A stretch of DNA of 53,425 bases from an uncultured Allomuricauda sp. (GCF_947258355.1 NZ_CAMYIC010000013.1:1-53425), one strand, 5' to 3'. Shown: positions 17,821 through 27,063, counted from the first letter of the stretch. Program-made: numbers and translations. Notes: generated by a model not told the origin, from the sequence alone.

Positions 17821-18207
17821 ATGGAAAATTTGATAAAACGTGTGTTGGTTTCGGACAACGCCATAAAAATCATTGACCAATTGAGGGAACGCCACGGTGA
17901 ATTGATGTTCCACCAAAGTGGAGGTTGTTGTGATGGTTCCTCTCCCATGTGCTTTCCAAAAGGTGAGTTGATGCTCAATGAGAACGATGTGAAGTTGGGC
18001 ACCATCCACGGATGTGATTTTTTTATGAGCAAGGACCAGTTCGAATACTGGAAACACACACAGCTCACGGTCGATGTGACCACGGGGCGTGGTGCCAGTT
18101 TTAGTCTCGAAATTCCGTTGGGGCTACGTTTTGTCATCAAGTCACGATTGTATACAGATGATGAACGGGAACATTTATCACCTGTACAATCAGCTGAAGA
18201 AGTATAA
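17821..18207 (+). CDS. DUF779 family protein
   Basis: This 128-residue protein begins one base after the dehydrogenase stop. It contains FHQSGGCCDGSSPMCF near residues 36-52, three cysteines that could bind metal, and GRGASFSLEIPLGLRFVIKS near the end. DUF779 proteins are regularly encoded behind AcoD-type aldehyde dehydrogenases and are presumed accessory to them, but their activity is not known to me. A strong terminator follows four bases after the stop. Confidence 0.92.
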   Translation: MENLIKRVLVSDNAIKIIDQLRERHGELMFHQSGGCCDGSSPMCFPKGELMLNENDVKLGTIHGCDFFMSKDQFEYWKHTQLTVDVTTGRGASFSLEIPLGLRFVIKSRLYTDDEREHLSPVQSAEEV

Positions 18208-18211
18208 GCCA

Positions 18212-18236
18212 AGCCCCGACTTTGTCGGGGCTTTTT
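18212..18236 (+). terminator. Terminator of the aldehyde dehydrogenase-DUF779 operon
   Basis: AGCCCCGAC (18212-18220) pairs with GTCGGGGCT (18224-18232) around TTT, followed by a T run. This is one of the strongest intrinsic terminators in the window. Confidence 0.92.
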
Positions 18237-18270
18237 CATACCTTGTTCTTTCTTTCACTCCATAGCCAGT

Positions 18271-18492
18271 ATGAAGAAAATTTTGATAGCGCCATTTGTT
18301 TTGTTGGTAAGGTTTTACCAACTTTTTATATCCCCTATGTTCCCCTCTACATGTCGCTATTCCCCCACTTGTTCACAATACACCCTGGAAGCCTTAAAAA
18401 AGCACGGACTCTTTAAAGGCGGATGGCTTTCCATTAAACGTATAGCCAGTTGCAACCCATGGGGAGGAAGCGGATATGATCCCGTCCCTTAA
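18271..18492 (+). CDS. yidD: Membrane protein insertion efficiency factor YidD
   Basis: YidD is a small membrane-associated protein that helps YidC insert inner-membrane proteins. The 73-residue protein has an amphipathic N-terminus ([18 protein letters not shown]) and the family pattern [43 protein letters not shown] with three conserved cysteines. It precedes lgt by 67 bases and follows a strong terminator. Confidence 0.95.
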   Translation: MKKILIAPFVLLVRFYQLFISPMFPSTCRYSPTCSQYTLEALKKHGLFKGGWLSIKRIASCNPWGGSGYDPVP

Positions 18493-18559
18493 AAAATTGC
18501 GCTTTAATTAACACCGCGCAACCGTTCAAAGTAGTTATATTAGTCCAAAATTTAGATAA

Positions 18560-19522
18560 ATGTATTTCCTCGGATTTGATTGGAACCCCGAAGGAACCCT
18601 TTTTAAATTGGGTTTTCTACAGATAAAATATTACAATTTGTTATGGATTGCCGCCTTTGTACTTGGCTGGTTCATCATGAAGAAAATCTTCTTGAATGAA
18701 AAGAAATCCATGGAAAAACTCGATTCCCTTTTTATTTACACTGTGGTCTCGATCATGCTTGGAGCCCGTTTAGGACATGTCTTCTTTTACGATTGGGACT
18801 ACTACAAAGATCATTTGGCTGAAATTCTATTACCGATCAGGGAAAGTGCGAACAGTTCGCTTTTCGGTATCATCAATGGTTATGAGTTTACAGGTTTTAC
18901 GGGATTGGCCAGTCATGGCGCGACCATTGCCGCCATTATTGGAATATGGTTGTACACCCGTAAATGGAAAGATATTAAAATGCTTTGGCTGTTGGACAGG
19001 TTGGTGGTTCCCTCTGCCATCGGTGCCGCATTCGTAAGGTTCGGTAATTTTTTCAACTCCGAGATCAATGGTAAAAAAGTGGAGGAATCATATTTCTTGG
19101 CCACCCGTTTTATCCGCGATTCGGACGATATGCCGGCTTATCAGGCCATGGCACTCACCAAGGAGCAGACTCCGAATGCAGCTTACAAAGCCATTCAGCA
19201 CAATCCAGAATTTTCGGAAATTTTACAATCCATACCCTATCGTCACCCGGCTCAATTGTACGAGGCTTTCTGCTACGTTTTTGTATTCATAGCACTTTAC
19301 CTTTTGTATTGGAAAACGGATTGGAAGGACAAACCAGGTTTCCTTTTCGGATTGTTTATGGTGCTTTTGTTCGTAGTTAGATTCTTTGTTGAATTCTATA
19401 AGAAAAGTCAAGGTGGATTCGAAGATGCTTTAGGAATGCTATCCACAGGACAGTGGCTGAGTATTCCAATGATACTTATCGGGGTGTATTTTATGATTAA
19501 ACCTGCACCGGTAGAACTCTAA
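18560..19522 (+). CDS. lgt: Prolipoprotein diacylglyceryl transferase
   Basis: Lgt moves diacylglycerol from phosphatidylglycerol to the lipobox cysteine, the first step in lipoprotein maturation. The 320-residue protein has about seven membrane segments, SHGATIAAIIG, the signature-like RFGNFFNSEINGK (Lgt signature GRxGNFxNxE) near residues 160-172, and HPAQLYEAFCY. It is somewhat longer than typical enzymes (about 290) because of an insertion after the signature. It is followed after one base by a DUF192 lipoprotein, a likely substrate in the same operon. Confidence 0.95.
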   Translation: MYFLGFDWNPEGTLFKLGFLQIKYYNLLWIAAFVLGWFIMKKIFLNEKKSMEKLDSLFIYTVVSIMLGARLGHVFFYDWDYYKDHLAEILLPIRESANSSLFGIINGYEFTGFTGLASHGATIAAIIGIWLYTRKWKDIKMLWLLDRLVVPSAIGAAFVRFGNFFNSEINGKKVEESYFLATRFIRDSDDMPAYQAMALTKEQTPNAAYKAIQHNPEFSEILQSIPYRHPAQLYEAFCYVFVFIALYLLYWKTDWKDKPGFLFGLFMVLLFVVRFFVEFYKKSQGGFEDALGMLSTGQWLSIPMILIGVYFMIKPAPVEL

Positions 19523-19523
19523 C

Positions 19524-20012
19524 ATGATGATACAGATTTCAAAAGTAGCCCTTCTGGCTTTTACCATTGTTTTGGCATCGTGCAAAACGGATTCCAAACA
19601 ATCCATTAAAACGGAAACCATAACCTTTACTAAAGAAGGTGAACTAGTCGTGCTTTCAACACAAACAGATTCCATCAAGGCCAATTTCGACATCGAAATT
19701 GCCGAAACAGAGTACGAGACCCAAACTGGACTCATGTACCGAAAATCCATGAAGCAAGACCGAGGAATGCTCTTCATTCAGCCCACGGAATCCTTGCAGT
19801 ATTTTTATATGAAGAATACTGAAATTCCATTGGACATTATTTATATTAATTCAGGAATGAAGATTGTGAGCTTTCAAAAGAATGCACAACCATTCAATGA
19901 AAACACCCTGCCCTCAAATGCACCGGCAAAATATGTATTTGAAATCAATGCAGGGCTTTCTGACCAATTGAATCTGCAAGTAGGTGATAGCATTGTCTTT
20001 TCAAGATTGTAG
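19524..20012 (+). CDS. DUF192 family lipoprotein
   Basis: The 162-residue protein has a lipobox ending VLASC (Cys20) and then a DUF192 domain, recognisable from TQTGLMYRKSMKQDRGMLFI, FYMKNTEIPLDIIYI and the C-terminal YVFEINAG and VGDSIVF strands. DUF192 proteins are small beta-rich secreted proteins of unknown function. Two ATGs overlap at 19524 and 19527; either gives the same mature protein. It starts one base after lgt. Confidence 0.92.
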   Translation: MMIQISKVALLAFTIVLASCKTDSKQSIKTETITFTKEGELVVLSTQTDSIKANFDIEIAETEYETQTGLMYRKSMKQDRGMLFIQPTESLQYFYMKNTEIPLDIIYINSGMKIVSFQKNAQPFNENTLPSNAPAKYVFEINAGLSDQLNLQVGDSIVFSRL

Positions 20013-20040
20013 TATTCCAAAATTTATAATTATAATTTTG
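20007..20040 (+). promoter_or_regulatory. Putative promoter of the ABC ATPase gene
   Basis: TTG at 20007-20009 and TAATTTTG at 20033-20040 are 23 bases apart, at the long end of the flavobacterial spacing. The -33 part lies inside the end of the DUF192 gene. Confidence 0.4.
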
Positions 20041-20059
20041 GGTCAATATCATTTACCTC

Positions 20060-21310
20060 ATGAAGCTACCGAAGTGCTATGCTATCCTTACACAGAACAA
20101 TTCCAATACCGAACAATTGGTTAAGGACTTGCTTCGAAACCAATCTATTGACGGATTGCACGAGCTAAAGCCACTGAAAGGCTTTCTTTTTTCTCGTTCG
20201 GAAATCAATCGGTTCATGGATGAAGAGGAAAGACATGATATTAGGGTTTTGACCAAAGAGGGCAGTCAATCTTTAAGGACAATGAGCAGTGGCGAACAGA
20301 AGAAGGCATTGCTCAACCATTTACTGCAACTGGACCCTGATTTTATAATACTGGTGAACCCTTTTGATAATTTGGATGTGTCCTCACAAGCTAAACTTAA
20401 AGAGCAGCTTTTGGATATTGCTCCCAACAAAATTTTGGTTCAGTTGGTAAGCAGATTGGATGATATATTGCCCAATACCACCCACTTTTTTAAGATGGAT
20501 GGCAAGAGCTTACATGAATATAAATCCCCAGATACTTTTTGGAAAGAAAACAAAACAGAAGCTATAACTTTCAACGGGACCATACCACCACCCTTATCCC
20601 CAGTAAAAGTTGGGCCAAAGGAATTGGTGAGTTTTAAAAAGGTCTCAGTAAGTTTTGAAGGGCGTCAAGTGCTGAACAAAATAGATTGGACCATTAAAAA
20701 AGGAGAGTTTTGGCAACTGATTGGCCCCAATGGTAGCGGAAAATCCACATTATTGTCCATGATCACAGGTGACAGCCATAAAGGGTACGGTCAAGACCTG
20801 ACCCTTTTTGGGCAAAAAAAAGGTACTGGTGAAAGTGTTTGGGACCTGAAACAGAAAATTGGATACTACACGCCTGCCATTACAAATAAATTCCGTGGTT
20901 ATCACAGCATGGAAAACATGATCATTTCCGGGCTTCACGATTCCATTGGACTTTATGTACTTCCTACAGATGGCGAAAAGCAGTTGGCCAACCAATGGCT
21001 GAACCTTTTAAACTTAGGGAACAGAAAGAACGACCACTTTCGGGACTTATCAGCTGGGGACAAACGTTTGGTAATGATGGCCCGCGCTATGGTAAAACAT
21101 CCACCATTACTCATTTTGGATGAGCCCACAGCTGGTTTGGACGATGTCAGTGCCAATCTATTTGTTGCCTTGGTGAACAAAATAGCCAAGGAAAGCGATT
21201 CCGCTATTGTTTTTGTCTCTCATCGCAAAGAACCGCAATTGAACCCAGAATATATTTATGAGCTCCATCCTACCGAAAACGGCTCAGAAGGAATTGAATT
21301 GGATTGTTAA
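20060..21310 (+). CDS. ABC ATPase with two nucleotide-binding domains, the first degenerate (ModF-like)
   Basis: The 416-residue soluble protein holds two ABC domains. The second (about 186-400) is complete: Walker A GPNGSGKS (222-229), signature DLSAGDKR, Walker B LLILDEPTAGLD and a switch histidine in VFVSHRKE. The first (1-150) keeps a signature-like SSGEQKK (76-82) and a Walker B remnant DPDFIILVNPFDNLD but has no Walker A and is shortened at the start. The layout resembles ModF-type ATPases, which have two fused domains and no membrane partner; none is nearby here. The transported or remodelled substrate is unknown. Confidence 0.88.
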   Translation: MKLPKCYAILTQNNSNTEQLVKDLLRNQSIDGLHELKPLKGFLFSRSEINRFMDEEERHDIRVLTKEGSQSLRTMSSGEQKKALLNHLLQLDPDFIILVNPFDNLDVSSQAKLKEQLLDIAPNKILVQLVSRLDDILPNTTHFFKMDGKSLHEYKSPDTFWKENKTEAITFNGTIPPPLSPVKVGPKELVSFKKVSVSFEGRQVLNKIDWTIKKGEFWQLIGPNGSGKSTLLSMITGDSHKGYGQDLTLFGQKKGTGESVWDLKQKIGYYTPAITNKFRGYHSMENMIISGLHDSIGLYVLPTDGEKQLANQWLNLLNLGNRKNDHFRDLSAGDKRLVMMARAMVKHPPLLILDEPTAGLDDVSANLFVALVNKIAKESDSAIVFVSHRKEPQLNPEYIYELHPTENGSEGIELDC

Positions 21311-21394
21311 ACATTTAAAAAACAATCACTTAGGTAACCCATCGGTTTTTTTGCTATCTTATAGGGAATTCAACTATTAACTTTTTTCCCTTTC

Positions 21395-22858
21395 ATGCAA
21401 AAAATAAATGTTAAGCCAGGCGCCAAACTTGTGGATTATAAGGCGTACGGCTCCCTCTACTCCTCTGTTCTGGATTTCATGGAACAGGCCAAAGACCCTA
21501 TTGAATCCCTTAAGGGACAAACCATTTGGATGATCAACTCTACGGCCATAGGCGGTGGTGTTGCCGAAATGCTCCCCAGTCAAATGCGGATACTACGCGA
21601 ACTCGGGGTATCTATTGAATGGCTTGTCATCGAAGCTAAAAAAAATGCGTTTTTTGATTTGACCAAACGTATCCACAACGCAATTCATGGGAGCGGAAAC
21701 GGAGTTTTCTCGGAAGAAGACCGCAAGATTTACGAAGAAGTCAACAGAAATAATCTTTCCAAAGCCCTGGAACTTATAAACGACGGTGATATTGTAGTGG
21801 TACACGACCCACAGCCTATGCCGCTCGCCGCTATGATCAAAAAAGAAAAAAAAGTGTCAATAATTTGGCGATGCCACATCGGCCTTGAAGAAGACACTGA
21901 AGTTACAGATGCAGTTTGGAAATTTTTGGAGCCCTACACCAACGATTATGACCATTTTGTATTCAGTCTTCCCGCTTATGTTCCAAAGTCACTAAAGAAC
22001 AGAACATCCATTATTCCACCTGCCATTGATCCATTGAGCCACAAAAACCGTGAACTTCAATTGCACAAATGCATTGGTATTTTATATCAATCAGGAATAT
22101 TGGACGACCATAAAGCTATTCTTTACAATCGTTACGAGCATTTGGTAAGAAAAGTAATGCCCGATGGTTCTTTTGATGTGTTGGATGCTGATCAAAATCT
22201 TGATTTAATATATCGACCCATAGTAACTGAAATCTCTCGATGGGACCGATTAAAAGGTTTTAAGGAGTTGATGGAGGCCTTTATTAAAATGAAGTTGGAC
22301 AACAGAAAATATGGTGATCCAAAAAGTTTGGAATACAAGCGTATTGAAATGACCTTATTGGTGATGGGCGGACCCGACCCTGCTTTTGTATCCGATGACC
22401 CCGAGGGCAAAGAAGTTTTAAAGGAACTTACACAAACCTACAAAGAAGTGGATAGTAGCATGCAAAATGATATTGCCATATTGCTGTTACCGCTTGATAA
22501 TCCAAAACAGAATGCTTTGATCGTAAATGCGCTTCAGCGAACATCGAGCATAATTGTACAAAACTCAATTCAAGAAGGGTTCGGGCTTACGGCAACGGAA
22601 GCCATGTGGAAAAGAAAACCTGTTCTGGTATCGAATGCTGCTGGACTTAAATTTCAGGTAATCCATAATAAAACAGGGCAGATAAACCCTGACCCCACGG
22701 ATATTGAAAGCTTATCCAAAACCTTGGCATATATGCTGAACCATCCCAAAGAAAGGGATAAGTGGGGCTTTAATGGTCAGTTGAGAGTAATCCAGAACTT
22801 CACACTGTTCAGCCAATTACTATCCTGGCTGGAAACCCTGTCAACAAATAGAGCATAG
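21395..22858 (+). CDS. GT4-family glycosyltransferase, trehalose synthase TreT-like
   Basis: The 487-residue protein has a GT-B fold. Its opening MINSTAIGGGVAEMLPSQMR (near 50-70) and the middle HDPQPMPLAAMIKK, WRCHIG and IIPPAIDPLSHKN match TreT, which joins NDP-glucose and glucose to make trehalose. The C-terminal donor site shows QEGFGLTATEAMWKRKPV with the GT4 glutamates. It is longer than typical TreT (about 410) because of material at about 265-300. No other trehalose gene is adjacent. The exact sugar acceptor is inferred. A strong bidirectional terminator follows. Confidence 0.82.
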   Translation: MQKINVKPGAKLVDYKAYGSLYSSVLDFMEQAKDPIESLKGQTIWMINSTAIGGGVAEMLPSQMRILRELGVSIEWLVIEAKKNAFFDLTKRIHNAIHGSGNGVFSEEDRKIYEEVNRNNLSKALELINDGDIVVVHDPQPMPLAAMIKKEKKVSIIWRCHIGLEEDTEVTDAVWKFLEPYTNDYDHFVFSLPAYVPKSLKNRTSIIPPAIDPLSHKNRELQLHKCIGILYQSGILDDHKAILYNRYEHLVRKVMPDGSFDVLDADQNLDLIYRPIVTEISRWDRLKGFKELMEAFIKMKLDNRKYGDPKSLEYKRIEMTLLVMGGPDPAFVSDDPEGKEVLKELTQTYKEVDSSMQNDIAILLLPLDNPKQNALIVNALQRTSSIIVQNSIQEGFGLTATEAMWKRKPVLVSNAAGLKFQVIHNKTGQINPDPTDIESLSKTLAYMLNHPKERDKWGFNGQLRVIQNFTLFSQLLSWLETLSTNRA

Positions 22859-22865
22859 CTTAAAA

Positions 22866-22895
22866 AAAGGCCCTCAAAATTGAGGGCCTTTCTTA
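22866..22895 (+). terminator. Bidirectional terminator between the glycosyltransferase gene and secDF
   Basis: AAAGGCCCTCAA (22866-22877) pairs perfectly with TTGAGGGCCTTT (22880-22891) around two A residues. The A run on one side and T run on the other make it work for both convergent genes. Confidence 0.92.
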
Positions 22896-22920
22896 TAAAG
22901 TGTAATAAAAAAACGAAAAA

Positions 22921-25887
22921 CTATGCTCCTGTAGCAGCAGCAATTTTCTTTTTTAATGAGTCGAACATTACAGGTGTTGCGATAAATACAGAAGAGTAAG
23001 TACCTACGATTACACCTATGATCATTGCGAACATGAATCCTCTTAGGCTTTCACCTCCAAAGATGAAAATAGCCAACAATACGATTAATGTTGTCAAAGA
23101 TGTATTCAATGTTCTGCTCAAAGTACTGTTCAACGCTAAATTGATATGTTCTCCACCTTTCCAACCTTTTAGGCCGGTAACTTCACGGATACGGTCGAAA
23201 ACTACCACCGTATCATTCAAGGAATAACCGATTACCGTTAGGATGGCTGCAATAAAGGCCTGATCAATTTCCATGTTAAAAGGCATAATGCTTCCAGTCA
23301 AAGAGAAAATACCCAATACGATCAATACATCATGGAATACCGCAACGACCGCACCCAAAGAGAACTGCCATTTTCTAAATCGCAGTAAGATATAAAGGAA
23401 AACAACCGCTAATGATCCTATAATGGCCAAAACAGCACTTTTCTTAATATCATCAGCAATGGTGGGTCCAACCTTACGGTATTTTAGCACGCCCAAATCT
23501 TCTGCAGTACCTCCTGGTTTAAAATCATCATATGTGGTACCATCGGGGAAGTATTTTTGAAGATGCGTGAACATTTCGTTCAAAATCGCTGTATCCACTT
23601 CTGGGCCATTCTCTTCGAACCTGTAGTTAGTGGTTATAATAATCTGATTGGCGGCTCCAAATGTTTTAGCATTGGTTCCGCTTCCAAATACTGAGTTTAA
23701 GTCACCTGCTATCTCGGACGGGTTCACTGCTTGTTCAAATCGGATTTGATAAGAACGTCCACCAACAAAATCCACACCTTGTTGAAGTTTGAGGGTAAAT
23801 AATGAAATTACACTAACGGTAACCAATATTCCCGAAATAACGTAAGCTACCTTACGTTTGGACAAGAAATCAATGCTCAAGTTTTTGAACAGGTTCTTGG
23901 TAATTCCAGTACTGAAATCCAATCGACGACCTTTTTTGCTCGTATAGGCATTGATCATTAATCGGGTTACAAAAATCGCCGTAAACAATGAGGTTACGAT
24001 ACCGATCATCAATGTTGTGGCAAAACCCTTAATAGGCCCTGATCCAAAAATAAATAGGATGATCGCTGTAAGTCCCGTAGTAATGTTGGCATCCAAAATA
24101 GAGGACAAAGCGTTTCCAAAACCATCTGCGATGGCCTGGGCTTTTCCTTTTCCACGGTCCAATTCTTCTTTTATCCTTTCAAAAATAAGTACGTTGGCAT
24201 CCACCGACATACCAATGGTCAATACGATACCCGCGATACCTGGTAATGTCAATACAGCTCCAAGGCTGGTCAAAACTCCAAATATCAAAAGAATGTTGAA
24301 CAATAGGGCGATATCGGCAAATACCCCTGCTCTTCCGTAATAGAAAATCATCCATACCAACACGAACAGCATAGCTATTACAAAAGACATCAACCCACTG
24401 TCTATTGCTTCTTGACCCAATGAAGGTCCAACCACGAAGGAATCTATAATCTCTGCAGAAGCAGGAAGTTTACCCGCACGCAACACGTTGGCAATATCTT
24501 TGGTTTCGTTTACTGTAAATGTACCGGTGATTTCTGAACGCCCTCCAGATATAGGTCCGGAAGAAACACCCGGTGCCGTATATACTTTATTGTCCAAGAC
24601 AATGGCAATACCTGTTTGGTTGTTGTAAGCATCCCCTGTCAATTCTTCCCACTCTTTGGCACCACGTGTATTCATCGTCATGCTCACTGCAGGTTTATTG
24701 AACTGGTCAAAGGTATCCTGTGCATCGGAAACTACGTCGCCACTTATTCTTGGCGTACCTTCTCTATTGGATTTTAGAGCATACAAATCAACTACCTCAG
24801 CATCTTGTGATGGACGCTCCCAAAGGAACTTGGTAAATTGAATATCGTTTGCTAACAATCTTTTAATCTCAGGCATTCTCAAATACCCACCCAACTCCGC
24901 TGTATCGGAGACCATCGCACGTGCAATGGCATGACTGCCTGGATTGGCAGGAATTAACTTGCCTAAAATCGGATTGGCCTCTTGGGTCATATCCAAAGAA
25001 TCTTGGGCCACATCGGAAAGCAATGAATCAATCTCTGATTCAGGTTTTGAAACCTCTTCTTCGGTAGCTTCTGGCTCCAAAATTTCTTTAAGGCGCTCGT
25101 TGGCATTTACCAAAAAGTTTCCAATACTTTGATTACTCTGAGAATAAGTTTCCCAAAATTCCAATTGTGCCGTACTGGACAACAATTCTTGGGCACGTGC
25201 AATATCCTTTGCTCCAGGAAGCTCCACAACGATTCGTCCTGAATTCCCTTCTCTTTGGATATTTGGCTGTGTTACGCCAAAACCATCTATACGCTCTCGC
25301 AGTACCTCAAATGCAGAAACAATGGATTCATCAATTTTTCTTCTGATGATAGGTCTTACCTCATCATCCGTCATTTGGAAATTGATGTCATCACTAAGTC
25401 CCTTGTTGGCAAAAATATCAGGGGAAGCCAATTTGGTATCTCCTTTAATATTATCAAAGGCATCAAAGAATAGCTCCAAATAGGTGTCATCACTATTTGT
25501 TGACGCTTCATCGGCATCGGCCAATGCTTTGTTGAAAACCGGGTTTTTGGTATTGTTGGCCAAGCCTTTTAAGATATCCTTCACGGAAATCTGCAAGGTT
25601 ACGTTGATACCTCCCTTAAGGTCCAATCCCTTGTTCAACTCTCTAGTCTTGGCTTCCTCATAGCTCGTAAAGCCCAAAACAGTGTTGTCACTGATGGAGT
25701 CCAGATACGATGCCTCTAAAGCTTCACGCTTTGCAACATAATCTTCCTCAGCTTCCGAAATTTGGCTAACAGCATATGCTTCAGCGTCCCCCTCCAACTT
25801 GTTAGTGATGAAAGTATAAGACAACTGATAAATACTCACCAAGCCAAAAAGGATAGCGAAAAGCCTTATAAGTCCTTTATTCTGCAT
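22921..25887 (-). CDS. secDF: Fused protein translocase subunit SecDF
   Basis: SecD and SecF use the proton gradient to help the Sec channel export proteins. Here they are one 988-residue chain, as is normal in Bacteroidota. The SecD half has GLDLKGGINVTLQIS, a large periplasmic domain with RERIDGFGVTQPNIQREG and VVELPGAKD, and six helices with GIVLTIGMSVDANVLIFERI. The SecF half (from about 650) has GVDFVGGRSYQIRF and VIGYSLNDTVVVFDRIRE. The region at about 270-310 is a low-complexity E/S-rich insertion. A full promoter lies at 25926-25956. Confidence 0.97.
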   Translation of the reverse strand: MQNKGLIRLFAILFGLVSIYQLSYTFITNKLEGDAEAYAVSQISEAEEDYVAKREALEASYLDSISDNTVLGFTSYEEAKTRELNKGLDLKGGINVTLQISVKDILKGLANNTKNPVFNKALADADEASTNSDDTYLELFFDAFDNIKGDTKLASPDIFANKGLSDDINFQMTDDEVRPIIRRKIDESIVSAFEVLRERIDGFGVTQPNIQREGNSGRIVVELPGAKDIARAQELLSSTAQLEFWETYSQSNQSIGNFLVNANERLKEILEPEATEEEVSKPESEIDSLLSDVAQDSLDMTQEANPILGKLIPANPGSHAIARAMVSDTAELGGYLRMPEIKRLLANDIQFTKFLWERPSQDAEVVDLYALKSNREGTPRISGDVVSDAQDTFDQFNKPAVSMTMNTRGAKEWEELTGDAYNNQTGIAIVLDNKVYTAPGVSSGPISGGRSEITGTFTVNETKDIANVLRAGKLPASAEIIDSFVVGPSLGQEAIDSGLMSFVIAMLFVLVWMIFYYGRAGVFADIALLFNILLIFGVLTSLGAVLTLPGIAGIVLTIGMSVDANVLIFERIKEELDRGKGKAQAIADGFGNALSSILDANITTGLTAIILFIFGSGPIKGFATTLMIGIVTSLFTAIFVTRLMINAYTSKKGRRLDFSTGITKNLFKNLSIDFLSKRKVAYVISGILVTVSVISLFTLKLQQGVDFVGGRSYQIRFEQAVNPSEIAGDLNSVFGSGTNAKTFGAANQIIITTNYRFEENGPEVDTAILNEMFTHLQKYFPDGTTYDDFKPGGTAEDLGVLKYRKVGPTIADDIKKSAVLAIIGSLAVVFLYILLRFRKWQFSLGAVVAVFHDVLIVLGIFSLTGSIMPFNMEIDQAFIAAILTVIGYSLNDTVVVFDRIREVTGLKGWKGGEHINLALNSTLSRTLNTSLTTLIVLLAIFIFGGESLRGFMFAMIIGVIVGTYSSVFIATPVMFDSLKKKIAAATGA

Positions 25888-25925
25888 TGATTGTTAATTT
25901 TTTAGAAGTTTTCTTAAACAGCGTG

Positions 25926-25956
25926 CAAATATATCATTTCCGATAAGATTTGACAA
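25926..25956 (-). promoter_or_regulatory. secDF promoter
   Basis: On the minus strand TTG (25954-25956) and TATATTTG (25926-25933) are 20 bases apart, an excellent flavobacterial promoter 38 bases before the secDF ATG. Confidence 0.75.
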
Positions 25957-26007
25957 TAGAAATTGATGTAATTGCAATTACGGTTGACGGTTATACTGTT
26001 AAAATAA

Positions 26008-26088
26008 AAATGTCATTCCAGATAAACCTTGGGATTTCCATGAAAATTAATGGCAAATCCTTTTAAGGTCACATCCGAAATGACATTT
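26008..26088 (-). repeat. Eighty-one-base nested hairpin element after mdh
   Basis: AAATGTCATT (26008-26017) is an exact inverted match to AATGACATTT (26079-26088). Between them nest ACCTT/AAGGT, GGATTT/AAATCC and CCAT/ATGG pairings, so the whole segment can fold into one long interrupted stem. It begins 24 bases past the mdh stop, and on that strand it runs into a T-rich tail, so it may terminate mdh. The terminal inverted repeats also resemble a small mobile-element remnant. Which is right cannot be told from one copy. Confidence 0.5.
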
Positions 26089-26111
26089 CAGTTGGTTATT
26101 GTTGATGTATT

Positions 26112-27038
26112 TTATACGTCCAGCAATCCGTTGGTTTTTTTAACACCTTCTGCACTTTCTTGCATTTTGGCCTTTTCTGCATCGGACAATTCTATCTCGA
26201 CGATTTTTTCGATTCCGTTTTTACCCAAAATCACTGGTACACCTATACAAATATCGTTCAGCCCGTATTCTCCCTCCAAAAGTGAGGAACATGGGAACAT
26301 TTTCTTCTGGTCGCAAGCAATGGCCTGTACCAATCCCGATACAGCGGCACCTGGTGCGTACCATGCACTGGTCCCCAATAAGCCTGTAAGGGTAGCTCCA
26401 CCTACTTTGGTTTCTTCAACCACCCAGTTCATTTTCTCTTCAGACAAGAACTCGGAAACCTTAACACTGTTTCTGGTGGCATGTCCAATCAAAGGAACCA
26501 TTCCTTTATCACTGTGTCCGCCGATCACCATACCGTCAACATCGGATATTGGTGCTTCCAAGGCTTGGGCCAATCTATACTTGAAACGTGCACTGTCCAA
26601 AGCACCGCCCATACCAATAATTCTGTTCTTTGGCAATCCTGTAGCCTTGTGCACCAAATAGGTCATGGTATCCATCGGGTTACTTACCACAATAATAGTC
26701 ACGTTTGGTGAGTGTTCGATTAGGCTGGTCGCTACAGTCTTTACTATTCCTGCATTGATTCCAATCAATTCCTCACGGGTCATTCCCGGTTTACGCGGTA
26801 TACCCGAGGTGATTACTGCAATATCACTACCTGCAGTTTTGCTGTAATCGTTGGTGCTTCCCGAGATTTTGGTATCAAATTTGTTCAAGGAGGCCGTTTG
26901 CATTAAATCCATGGCCTTACCTTCGGCATATCCTTCTTTGATATCCAATAAAACTACTTCTGATGCAAAATTCTTCATTGCTATGTACTCAGCACAGCTT
27001 GCTCCCACTGCGCCTGCTCCAACTACGGTAACTTTCAT
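26112..27038 (-). CDS. mdh: Malate dehydrogenase (LDH-like type)
   Basis: This enzyme interconverts malate and oxaloacetate with NAD in the TCA cycle. The 308-residue protein has the nucleotide motif VVGAGAVGASCAEY at 4-17, the substrate arginines in GIPRKPGMTREEL, VSNPMDTMTYLVHKATGLP, and the catalytic histidine in VIGGHSDKGMVPL. The first arginine region (PRKPGMTR) marks it as malate rather than lactate dehydrogenase. The start ATG opens MKVTVVGAGAVG, normal for the family. A TATTTTTG box lies at 27064-27071, and the long hairpin at 26008-26088 follows the stop. Confidence 0.96.
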   Translation of the reverse strand: MKVTVVGAGAVGASCAEYIAMKNFASEVVLLDIKEGYAEGKAMDLMQTASLNKFDTKISGSTNDYSKTAGSDIAVITSGIPRKPGMTREELIGINAGIVKTVATSLIEHSPNVTIIVVSNPMDTMTYLVHKATGLPKNRIIGMGGALDSARFKYRLAQALEAPISDVDGMVIGGHSDKGMVPLIGHATRNSVKVSEFLSEEKMNWVVEETKVGGATLTGLLGTSAWYAPGAAVSGLVQAIACDQKKMFPCSSLLEGEYGLNDICIGVPVILGKNGIEKIVEIELSDAEKAKMQESAEGVKKTNGLLDV

Positions 27039-27063
27039 TTGTATAGATTTAAATTTTAGTCTT

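Noticed and set aside
26050..26661. Plus-strand frame of 203 codons antisense to mdh
   Set aside because: It mirrors the conserved malate dehydrogenase gene and has no signal peptide or motif of its own.
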